DNA of 64,000 nt from Eucalyptus grandis. Taxonomy: Eukaryota; Streptophyta; Magnoliopsida; Myrtales; Myrtaceae. This document shows, one piece after another, positions 34,518 to 45,767 of the stretch. Within the stretch, counting starts at the first letter, position 1, and the number at the start of each line of letters is the position of its first letter. A program made the position numbers and the translations under genes. Below the pieces are notes generated by a model. It worked only from the letters and a program-made list of their open reading frames with translations. It was not told the origin of the DNA and searched no databases. The DNA is taken from contig NC_052613.1 in NCBI RefSeq assembly GCF_016545825.1, positions 10,788,001 to 10,852,000 on the forward strand, written 5' to 3'.

Positions 34518-37500
34518 ATTACACAAAGGGACAGAACTCTTTCAAGGATAACTTAACAAAACCCTTTAAAGACAACAACCTTTTTTTTAATGATGGGTAA
34601 CATAGGACTTCAGATGACATTCTTTTTCTTTTTTTCTCATAAAGTAAGGCATGATCAACACGTGTGCGTAGCCGCTTTCCACGTCTTGACCATGCTTTGT
34701 GTTTCTTTCATTTATATATATGAAATCATTTGAGGTCTAAAAGTCAGAGGACATCAATTAATAGATTTTTTTTTCATTATAAATTTTATCGTTTGAAAGA
34801 AAATACTTTATCTCCGTACAACAAACACATGAGATTTGCCTCACAGACAAAAAGGCTTACAATTTTGCAATTAATATGTGGAGTAACTTTCATTTTTTGC
34901 TTTTTGCGGTACAAGTGTTTTGAAATTGACATATTTTGCAAATCTTATGGTGCAAGTATCTTGACTTGTTTTCACTTTTAAATATTTGAAAACTTCAAAA
35001 ATTATACTAATAGTACCATGATATTTCCATATAATATTGCGTGTGTTTTAAAATTTAAATTAACATTATAAATGTTGGTGGAAATAAATAAATTGCTTTC
35101 ACTTTTTAGAAGCCAAAACAAACAAGATCTAATTAATTATTCAATTGTGACACAAGGGTGTGAGAAAATATACATCATTGAAAAAGATTAACAAGCAAAA
35201 GAATGCGAGTATCGCATGAAATAGTCGATAAGAAAAATGAGAGGGAAACTTTCAAACGAATAATTATGGGGCTTTTTTAATGATTAAATGAACGCATCTA
35301 TGTTTTGTAGAGTCATGAATTAGGCATATGACACAAACTCTGATGAACCAAGTGCTATTCTAAGTTAACTCCCTATTATGATTATTTTAGTTGTGTTACG
35401 CAATGATTCGATTACTTTCCGCTAATATGATACAGTTTACTAGATCTACATAAATAAAAAGATTTGGTGTAGTCCTTCCTCCACTATATATTACTACTTC
35501 CTCATTTTTTCCCTATATATATTATTTTTTTTATCAGCAACCCAACAATTAGAGTGATAAGAAAAATATAAAGAAATCAAGAAAATTAAATGCAAATCAA
35601 TCCCGCAAGCTGGCCATAGGATTAGGTCAGAACATGCTGAAAGCAAGTTCAAATGGAACTTGAGCCGGTGAAACCTATCTTTCTATTTCACATTATAGAC
35701 AAGCAAGGATTACCTTATCTTTTCTTAAAATATGCTTTTGTACACCGAATAATACACATTAATTTATTTTCAAAAAACAATCAATTAAACACCTCGACTA
35801 ACCAAACAGGCAAAGTAATTTCGTTGAGCCGATCCACGCTTCAAGTACTTTGATTTCAGAAATTAGTTGGATTTGAATAATCAAATTGCAATAGAAATTC
35901 TAGTCTATAAGTTTTTTATATTTAAAAAAATCCTACGTATTGGATCAAGTCTCCATCTTCCTCGCTTTTAAGGTAGGGCATGCATAATGAAGGAATCAAA
36001 GGGCTTTGCTAGAAGCTGATAAAGTTGGGTATGGAAGGTCCTGTTTGGTGAAAAGACCCTATATTATACCCACGGTGACACATTTATTACCCAAATTATT
36101 TTTTTGTGACACCAAAAACCTCAAAATTGTACTTGTGACATATTTACCTCAAAATTTGCGGCAAGATTATGTTCATTTGAAAACAATTAGATTTTCTTGA
36201 CTTAGAATATGATACTTATTTCAAAATTCTATCTATGACGAGGGCTAATCTCGTGTTGTTCTCCTTATCTTTTTTCTTCTTTTTTTCTTTTTCCAATCTA
36301 GTTCAACCTTAACCGCTTATTGATCTATACCCTTGATCCTAGGGTCAAAGAACTACGTAACCTTTTCTCATTAAGCTCTATTTAATGCATTACTTTCTTG
36401 CTAAGAGTACTAGTACATCTTCTCTGAGAAGAGGGTTGGACGACACCCTCCAAATTGGAGATTGGCCATTTCAAGTCCCATCAACTATACAAAGTTAGTT
36501 GCGACGTCGTGAGTAAGTAGATCCATCATTAAAGAAAAACTTTTTCTAGCATATCATCCCTAAAATTTTGGCATTAGCAACTAGATTGTATGGAAAATCT
36601 TCACCGTACCGCACAGGTAATGACCCTTTTCGAGCTATGACTAGCCATCGATATAGAGTGGATTCCATGGTCAAAAAATATAGAGTGGATTCCTTTTGCT
36701 GGCTTACATGCATCCACGTGTTGCTACGTTCATCCCATACTTAAATTTTCTTCATTTGACATCTCTAGAAGACTTTGAGGCAAGGAGATATTATATATTT
36801 AAGAGTACATCGTCTATTTCACAAGTAACTGGATTCAATTGCACACCGTTTGCTCACGCAAGCCATGATGACCCTCTTTAACAAAAGTGATCATCAGGGG
36901 AATTGATTGGCGGAATAAACCTAACCCTCGGCTCCAATTATTTCCTCTCGTAAATCAATGATTTGAAAATTAATTTCTTAAAAATAATCATTTATATTAC
37001 TTGAAAAAATAAATAAACAGAAAATATTTTCACCATCCATTTAAACATAATTTATTATCATTAATGAAAATATTTTTTGTTAACTAATTATTTCATGCGA
37101 TACAAGTAATTATTTTTAAATAAATATTTTCAAAATCATTTATTTTTTTTTCGAAATAAATGGAGCCTTTGCCTCTAGAAAGAAAGTAGAATGGGAAATT
37201 TAAAAGGTTTATTATATTTTTCCATGAAAATAAAGTTTTTCGGGAACATTGCATATGAACGAAGATTACGGTCAGATAATTAATCGTCTTTTTACAAAGT
37301 TGATTATCATGTATGGTCTAATCAAAGTAAAATATGCTGTTTGCATAGCATCGGTCAGCGATACTCGATCACCGTGAACTTGTTTAGTTGGTTCAATTAA
37401 TGCACATCTTCTCACCGATGAAAAACGGTCTTCTTTTTCAGTTGGTCTTAGTAAGAAAAAAAATGGTAATCCGGTCATCAATTAGGGTTGACTATCTCGA

Positions 37501-40500
37501 AATTGTTTAATATGAAAAGGGTGAGCTCGAGATAACTCTATTTGAAAAACTGACTTGAAAGTATAAACTAGATATCAAGTAGGTGCGGTTGTTCTCGTGC
37601 TCTTCAAAATCCGCGATCAATATCGCTGTCCGAAAAAATGTGTATGCAAATTTAAATAATCAAATTGGGCAATGCTTTCACATGGTAAAATTCTCACTAA
37701 GGTTTACAAAAGAACATGATAAAGGAAAAGATCATAAGCAACATGTGCTTGCCCAAAATTATGAGTAGCTGTAGTTGCTTGGATTAGCAAATAAGTGGCG
37801 ATAAGTAGGAAACAAATGAAGTCACGAATAATGGGCAGTTATCATATTTTGAATTTCTAGATGCGCAGCATATGCATTTTTCTTACCGTTTTGATATTTT
37901 TAGCAGGCGATAAGTGTTTGATCGCATTAATAGATTTTAATAAAATAATAAAGGACAGGGAAATTAAAGGATATTCTCATAAAAATGAGAATGGACATCA
38001 AATTCAGAAGTTTGGTTTACAATTTATATACATACATATATTTGCATCCATTCTCATCCACGATACTTTCATCGATATTAATACTTTATTGTTTGGTTTT
38101 TTCTCAAAATTAAAACTTGCGATTATACCGATGGTCCGGCCAGTAAATGAATTCGCTCTTGTAATAGTACCGGCAGCCCATTTGGTCAGATCGTGGATCT
38201 TATCAAATTGACTTTCGGGAGATGAAAATCCACATGAATATCTGGGGGAAGTCCCTAAGTTATTAAACAGAAAAAAAAAAATCGATGGTCTAGGTGTCAC
38301 CCTAGGATATATATGTTTGTATATATTATTCTTAGAAGTACATAGGTCGTGTATTATTAGTATTAATGTATGAAGGAGGAATCACCTTGAGGTCATCGAA
38401 TCATCAAATCACTTATTTTATTATAACTAACCAGGTTTAATTATTTAATACACAACTTAAATCGTCGAGATAATTCAAATTTATGCAACACATCGGGTCA
38501 TAATGTCACATGATCAACTGACAAAAGAAATGTGAGAAATATCTACTATAAATTTTGGCCAAACTTCCTCGGTCATTGAATTGGTCTACCGTCTTTGGCT
38601 TGCACATTAAGGATTGGTATAAAAGAACTTTGACAAATTGATGTACCCCGGTGTCGCAAAAAAATCCCTTATTTTTATATCGATAAAGACCACTATTTTC
38701 ATCAGTTGATCAATCTTATCTTTTTGGGTGAGAGTCCGAAGATGGAAAGGGAGCTATCAACCAAACAATGGCTTTGCATATTGCAGCATGAATTCCACGC
38801 CCAATATTTGATGTTTGATTCCATCCGTGATTCCTAGACGAAGCAGAAAATAGTCCCTCAAAATGCGGTCTACCCATCAACTTCGTTGTTAATCTCTCAT
38901 GGCTCTTCCTTTTTGGAGTGTCCATGCGTACATTAACTTGATGTCTAGACATAGGGATTAGACATAGGGATTTCACGTGAAGGACAAAGATATCACCGGA
39001 GAAGAAGTCAATATTATATTCATTTGAATCGGATTCGATTTTCCTGGACTTACTGTAAAAGCTGATCTAAAAATCCTACCTACGACGACTGCAAACCCCA
39101 CGTTGTCCTTGTCATCTTTTCTTCTGTGTTTTTCCTCCCCAGTCTGGTTCAACCTCAGCCTCATGTGGATCTCTACCCTCGGTCCCAACGTCCGAGCTGT
39201 TGCATGCAATTTTTCTCATTTAAGTTCTATTTTAATGCATTGCTTTCTTGGTAAGAGCACGAGCACGTGTTCTCTCTCAAAACCGTCGGACGGAGCACTG
39301 AGAGCGAAGGAAAGCATATTTCAGATCTCATTAATGGCGTGAAACTATTCTAATACAAACTGTACGGTCTGCTTGCTCTATCACAGGTTCTAGAGTCTAC
39401 GGAGCCTCATTTTATATTATTAATTAAGCGATTACAGTATATCATCACCTTTAATAATCACGACTTATATTTTAACACATGAAACAAATGAAATGCTAAC
39501 AAAGTAAAAAATTTAATCATTAAAAGGAAGTACTAGTTATTCTGAAATAAAATAAACCAATAAATAGACAAAAACTTGTTTCAATTTACTTGTTGAAACA
39601 ACTTCCTCAATTTTTTAAACTTAAAACCTAAACCTAAATAAAATCCAACCAGTCTGGTTCTCTAATTTTAAATTACATCCTCAAATCATTCTCACCATTG
39701 TTTATCTTTGCCCAAAGACTTAGATTAACCAATTCTTGATACTTATAAGTTGGCGTGATTGATTGCAATGGTGAGAGGTGGGTAACAAGCAAATTGGACA
39801 GCTTTTTCTTGTGTGAAAAGTAAAATACGACGGTTGCCCTTAATTGCAGCACTGTTGCTACAGTATCACACGATCAATCTGCACAACTTCCGTTAAATCC
39901 ATGTCAAAAATGGAGTTGACCTCATCTATATTTTGCCAATTGCCTTCGTCCTACGTGAGGCCATGGACCAAAGCGCAAGCAATCACTTAAATCATTGCAA
40001 AATGTACAATTCCTTAAAAAAAAAAAAGTCAAACGAATAATAGAAAGGAGGAGCAATGAGAAGTGGCCAGGCATAACAGGATTGATTTTTCTTCCTCTTT
40101 TTTTTTTTTAATACAATGAACTTTGAAATTAGTTATGTGATATGTTCCCTTGCAACGTGGTGCACAACCGTGACATTAATTTGTTGAATATGAAGGTCAT
40201 GGCTCAGAAGAAGTACAAGTTCAAGCTGTATCCACAATCCAAACAAGAAAAAAATGCATATATTGAAGTTCCGCTTTTTCGGCTCCTTATTTGACTCAAA
40301 TACTCCATTTTACAGTATATTAACCATATTACCTCCTAATTTTTCATCTTTTAAACGTTGTACCCCACATAATCAAATGTGGGGCCAATGTGGGGCCCTT
40401 TTTGAATTTTGTTTCTTCTTTTTCGTCTGCTTTCCTTTCTTTTGTTCTTGTTTATGTTAAAATGGATTGCCACGCTTTTTCATCTTCCTCCTACCTCCGA

Positions 40501-43005
40501 TACCTCCATGCACATCAACAACTAGGCAATCTAACAGACTCTCATGAGCTTCCTCTCTACTTCATCATCACCCCCACAAAAACTCTTGACATGTTTGGCA
40601 AATCCACCCCTATGCCAGCATGAGTGAGATGTAATTCTTTATAGCGATTTTGATTCTTTTGATTCTTGCGATGATTTTTGAGCATGAAGAAAATAACTTT
40701 GATGTATCTACAATTGGTCACCTAGAGAATAAAGAGCTTAACACTCTTGTCAAGGAATCATCGCTGAGACAATGACATCATCAGATCCAGAAGTCCTTAA
40801 TCAACAAAACCACCACGATAAAAAAGGACAATGGAAGAAAAAGGAAAAATAAATCCAAATAGGCCTCATTTTGACTCTTTGTGGGTATGACATTGAAAAA
40901 ACAATTAATACTTGATTTATATGACCATATGTATGTATGTATAACAAATTAAGTATCTTTGATTAGGAAATTCTTAATTTGTAGACTTGGGCAAGGTAGG
41001 TATGTAAGTGATTTCTAGATAATTATTCTCGTGATAGAGTGTGCTATTTCATGAGGACTTGTTAGGTGCGGAAAAATAATACATTTCACAAACACATCTC
41101 GTTGGAAGATAATTATCGAATAAGTTGGTTAGAATAACATGCATGCACATTCCTCGAAGATTTAAGTCCCCGAGAGATGATATGTATGCTCTCATAATTA
41201 CTTGATTTATATACGTTACATGATTATTAGTGAAAAAAATCACATGGATCGATTTATGGATTACGAGACCAACCACGTTTGTACAAATATTCTTTTCTAG
41301 TGACAATATAATAGATGAAAATCCTATGAGATGCAACACAATTCTGTCTACTCCTTCAATATAAATTAACTAATTCACAAAAAAAAAAAAACTCAACATG
41401 TGAGATATTAGCAAATTGTGTCGTATCATTTAAATTTCATAGACACGACATCGAAAGCACTAAAATTTGTCAGACAATCCTCTTTGGTGTAATCTATGTG
41501 TGGTCATTATTAGGGCAACAAGATGTATAATTTTGTTCTCGATTTAAAGATGTAACACTGTTCTGTTTAGTTTAATTAAACAAGGTTTTTCATTAATTCC
41601 CCTCAAGCAAATTTTTTAACATTTTCAAATCTCAAAAAAGAAAATAAAAACTAAAAGAAAATCATCACCGGGCCGTTCTCACTATCCTTTTTTTTTTTTT
41701 TGGTCAATTTTTATTGACCAATTATGCTTACTGGGTAATGAGTTATCAACAAAAGAAAAAAACCATTGCTTCCTTTTTTATTTAGTAGGGCTCCATCATA
41801 GACTCCACCTGGATAAGGTTTCCCATACTCCATGCATACATTGTAAATAATATATTATATTATTGTCACTTTACCAAATCAACATCCTTCGAATTACCCA
41901 AGCAAATGTCACTTTGTGTCTCAAAAAAAAATTGTTCTGACACTACGAGGTTATCGCAACCAATTTTTTCGGACTCACGATCATAAAAAATAATAATCGA
42001 AATTATGGTCCAAAAGGCGTTATTACTTCTTTATCTACTTCTTTTTTTTTGTCTTTTTTTAACTTTTACTTCTAGGGCATCCACCGATGAAAATCCTTCA
42101 ATTTAGCTGCCAACACATGCTGCCACTTTGACCCAAATCAACATCCTTCGAATTAATTGTTGACAGTACGAGGTTATCGCAACCAATTTTTTCGGACAAT
42201 AAAGAGTTTGATAGCTTCGGAGTTACTATTTGTGAGAATGATTTCTTTACGAGAACTTGCAATATAAGATTTTCAAATGAAACGGGTGGTGCATAAGCGC
42301 GCTGAGATGTCGGCAGGTGATTATATGATGACTTCTAATTCTTGCACGTTGCTGGACCAATCAAAAAAGATTCAAGCTCTTGGGCCTATGCTTGGACTTC
42401 CAGGCAAAATTGGGTCTGCTTTGTAAGCGATGCATACCACCAGAAGCCCAATCCAACATGATGTGGGCCCGCTCGTTTTTTGCCCAAATGAAGAAAATTG
42501 CCACCGGTATTGCCCATTACAGTGTCATTTTGAATAATCTTCTACCTCTGCATGGATTGTTGGGGTCTTTTCATGAGCCAGAATTAGAACCCGAGTTAAA
42601 ATTGACCCTTTTTTTATGAGAAAAAAATAAAATTTAGGTCAGATTTTGGGACTTGAGATAAAGTTGATGCTATTTAAGAAAATTGAACTGTAATTGTTTC
42701 ACGGTCCTTGCTTTGCTTCATCTCGCAATTCCGTGAAGTTATGAAATAGACTTAGCTCCGGCTCTAAAACACATGACTCGACTTAAAACTTATACATATT
42801 TTAGTTACTTTTACACATCTACTTGACATTACTAACTATTTCTTGTATATTTCTTATATCGAGATTGAGCTGAGCTCCACCTGCAATTTATTTTCAATAG
42901 TTGAGTGAAGAAAGGTCAAGCTCAATCTTATAATATGCATGATCGAATCAAGCTAAAACATTGAGGATTACATAGTTGAATCGAGTCAGGATCCGATAAC
43001 AAATT
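34518..43005. other. Unit 3 spacer, no gene recognised
   Basis: 34518-35040 matches units 1 and 2, 35040-36041 matches unit 2 only, and 37350-43000 matches unit 1 only. 36042-37345 is unique to unit 3 and includes a fragment resembling the 20683-21204 element (about 36050-36150). The small dispersed repeat occurs at 36230-36430 and 39070-39310. At about 41880-42195 a segment with 'aacatccttcgaatta' and 'aggttatcgcaacc' is locally duplicated. A minus-strand block (8770-8920 and 38100-38250) with peptide SPESQFDKIHDLTKWAA is conserved between units with an in-frame 3-nt indel, but no gene could be assembled. Confidence 0.55.
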
Positions 43006-43570
43006 GGCCTAATTTCCTAAAGAAACCCATACTTTAAGTATACTAACTATTTTTATCTCAGAAAAAATCTAAATTTTAGGTCAAATTCCAAATCTGCCAT
43101 GAACATTTTTTGTCTTAAAAAAACTCACATTTAGGTCTTGTCCCAAATCAGGTCCGAATTTTGTTTTGTCATAAAAATCACTAACCTTCAATCTATTCTC
43201 AAATCTACTCCCGTGGTCTAGTCCTAATTTGACGTGGCATTTTCACATCAATAACAAATCCACATTAGTATAGTTACATGGAAAATCATATCCAATATGA
43301 AATAGTTCTAGAATATAAAAATTAGGACGATGGTGATTTTTGGATAAAGGTCTAATCATCATGAAGGGAGATTTGGAAGTAAAGTAAGAATTAGTGATTT
43401 TTTTTTTAGACCAAAAGAGTCTGGAGTAAATTTGGGATCAGGATCTAAAGTTGGCAATTTTTTTCTTAGGACAAAGAAAAGTTTGGGATAGATTTGGGAC
43501 TAAATTTAAAATTTAGCATTTTTTAGACAAAGGAAAGTTCATGGCAGAATTGAGAGTAAAGCTAAATTTA
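43006..43570. repeat. Palindromic MITE-like element, unit 3
   Basis: Counterpart of 13640-14268. It starts GGCCTAATTTCCTAAAG and has the same inverted blocks ('ttttaggtcaaattcc' on the left, 'ggatctaaagttgg' on the right). Its right end is eroded compared with unit 1. Non-coding. Confidence 0.55.
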
Positions 43571-43733
43571 TAATAACAACAACAACCATCATTATAATAG
43601 TAAGAATGATAATATATTTACAAAAATGCTCATTGAAAGTGCAAAATCTCTCCAAACGAGCAAATAGAATAAACCTATAAAGAGATATTAGTAGATCAGG
43701 CATGATGGACAGATCGTGCAGAAGAGCTGAGCG

Positions 43734-43992
43734 TCAATGGAAGAGGTACGTGATCGCCAGTGCCACCAGAAGAAGAACGTAAGCTACTCCTTGATCGATC
43801 GCTTTCCCTGCATTCAGTAGCCGGAGAGGAGGACATGTTGAAATCTTTCATCGTACGCGATCAAAGACAAGCGCGAAAATCATGGAAACCGGGGAAAACA
43901 AACGCACCATCACTGGAATAACCCTCCGGTGAGGGCGAAGGAGCTGCGCTCTGCCCGCGACCCAGCTGTAGAATCATCATCAGCGACGACAT
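43734..43992 (-). CDS. Short arabinogalactan-peptide gene, unit 3 (start altered)
   Basis: Two exons, 43908-43992 and 43734-43807, joined by ATG|GTGCGT and GCAG|GG sites. The product has a hydrophobic start (MSSLMMILQLGRGQSA), a short proline motif APSPSP, then SSDGKAIDQGVAYV and a hydrophobic tail ending TYLFH. The order signal peptide, AP/SP core, SDGxxIDQGxAY and hydrophobic C-terminus is that of the AGP16/20/22/41-type AG-peptides, whose tail is a GPI-anchor signal; the mature product is a tiny hydroxyproline-rich glycoprotein at the plasma membrane or wall. From this ATG the precursor has 52 residues. The frame continues upstream through RPNAVHVRTILF, but the codon aligned with the unit 1 start is GTG (44029-44031), so the original start seems lost and the signal peptide is shortened. 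A minus-strand TATAAAA lies near 44228-44235. Confidence 0.65.
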
Positions 43993-44850
43993 GAAGAGGA
44001 TGGTTCGGACGTGGACAGCGTTCGGCCTCACTGGGGCGTCGAGGAGCTTGTCTTAATGCAGGAACCAAATACAAAGGAGAGAAAGAGAGAGAAAGAGAGA
44101 GAACACAAAGAAAAGACCAGAACTGAGAAGATGTATAAATCAAGGTCGGGGAGTGGGTCGGCCGTGAGCGAGAAATGCTAGCGAAGAATGAGTTGGTGGC
44201 GAGTGGCATTCGACTTTGCTTGTTGCCTTTTTTTATATTCCATGGCGCCTTTTTCTCGGGGACACGTCGAGCTAAAGAACTGAATTTTCCGAGAAAGAAA
44301 GAGGGTGGATTCGAAGGAACGAAACGCGTCGCCAGCAAATGACAGAGCCCCATTTTTCTGTCCTCCGTATTCCTTTTCCCTCCGCGGGACACGAAAACGA
44401 CGGCCAGATGGGGATGTGTGCTCGGACATAGTTCAACGTTCGAGCCCGACCCAATTCCGATATTCAACCCTCGAGACTTGATTCGAGGTCGATCGAGCTC
44501 AACTCGAATGTGTTTTCTATGAATTCAAGCTCGATTCCATTCAAGTGGATCGGTCAATCAAACTCAAGCACTTGCTCATGCTCAAAGCTTGAATCGAGCT
44601 GTATTATGAACTAGGGCAAGAATGGTTCCAGGATAACTGGGAAAATGTCCAATTATAGGGCATATTGAGTAGATTTCATATTCTTAAAACGAGAGAACTT
44701 GTTTTTGACGAGAGATTCCAAGTCAGTGAGCCAAAAACATAAAAGCTAAAACCTTAAATAAGTTTTTGTGTTTTTCTTAATCTATATATTCGCACAATTT
44801 TATGGAATTCCATGTCCTTTAGTATATAATCTAAAATCATTAACCTGAGT

Positions 44851-45054
44851 TTTTTTTTTTTTTTTCCTTAGCAGGAACCCCGCACAACGACAATGAAAGA
44901 AACCTTTGAGTAGACACGAGAAACCACCACCCACGCACCTCGGGAAATCGCCGCATCTCCATCCGCCTCCCCGCCACTTGCGGCGCAGTGCCGAACTCCG
45001 ACCTCCAACGTGGAAGTCCTGAAGCCTACCAGCGGAGCTACCCTCGCGGTGGTT
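44851..45054 (-). mobile_element. tRNA-derived SINE with 13-bp target duplication
   Basis: Read on the minus strand, the element starts GAACCACCGCGAGGGTAGC, has a box A-like TAGCTCCGCTGG and a box B-like GAGTTCGGCAC, and ends in a poly-A tail (44851-44865 as T on the plus strand). It is flanked by direct repeats CATTAACCTGAGT (44838-44850) and CATTAACTTGAGT (45055-45067), differing at one base. Pol III boxes, an A tail and a 13-bp target duplication define a SINE. Confidence 0.8.
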
Positions 45055-45067
45055 CATTAACTTGAGT

Positions 45068-45767
45068 TTTCATTTTATGATTCAGACTTTCATTTTATTA
45101 GTGTTTCATATTTTCGTGTGTCTAAATAAGTTGTGATCACTAAATTATAATATTAAAAGTAACGATTCATTTAATTAATCATTTAGTTTAGAATCAAAGT
45201 TCCTAATAACGCCAGATAAGTTTCAGGTTTTAAAAAATAAGCAACTTGTAAGTCGTTGTTTCGTCATGTTTTTCCAGCTTCAGCTGTACACGACTCGAAC
45301 TCGAAATTAGCAAGTTGAACCAAGCACTTCACGAAATGGAAAGGCCGGAAGATTAGTGGACCGAAACAGGACACCCCACCCAGCCCACCCAGCTCTCCTC
45401 TGCCAACCGATGATGGAACACCAGCGGTGATTGGAATTTGGAAATTGGGTAAGTGCTTCGGACGCGTCGCACGAAACCATTTCCAGTTCCTTGCGCAAAT
45501 GCAACAATCCCATTTTGTGCATTTTGTTCTTTTGCCTCCACACAACCGAACAAAACTCCAAAATCCTCCACCCAACAGCATCCCACCTCCAGGCTCCCCT
45601 CCAAGATTCTTCGGCTTCCGCTAGAACTCCACTCGCCATCCTCTGATGTCTCCGTCCTCGCCGATGCAGCTATAATTCAGCTCCCTTCAGTTTCGTTCGC
45701 TCGCGCAGTCCTCCCTCGATTCTGGGATTGTGGCGTTGGGGAGTGTCGGCGTCGGCGAGTGACAGAG
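45068..45767 (+). promoter_or_regulatory. Z-ISO promoter and 5' leader
   Basis: Sequence upstream of the Z-ISO ATG. From about 45265 it is the source copy of the relics at 26130, 16186 and 799. Conservation of the stretch 45540-45767 in all relics reflects duplication, not proof of function. No clear TATA box is seen near the leader, which is C/T-rich ('ctcccctccaagattctt'). Confidence 0.5.

Noticed and set aside
43910..44467. 185-codon minus-strand open frame in unit 3, and the matching 178-codon plus-strand frame at 14752-15288 in unit 1
   Set aside because: The frames are not conserved between the units. The region is better explained as the leader, promoter and first exon of the AGP gene.
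45453..45767. In-frame N-terminal extension of Z-ISO upstream of 45768
   Set aside because: The duplicated relics do not preserve this frame, the ATG at 45768 gives the expected length and a good transit peptide, and the upstream codons look like leader sequence.
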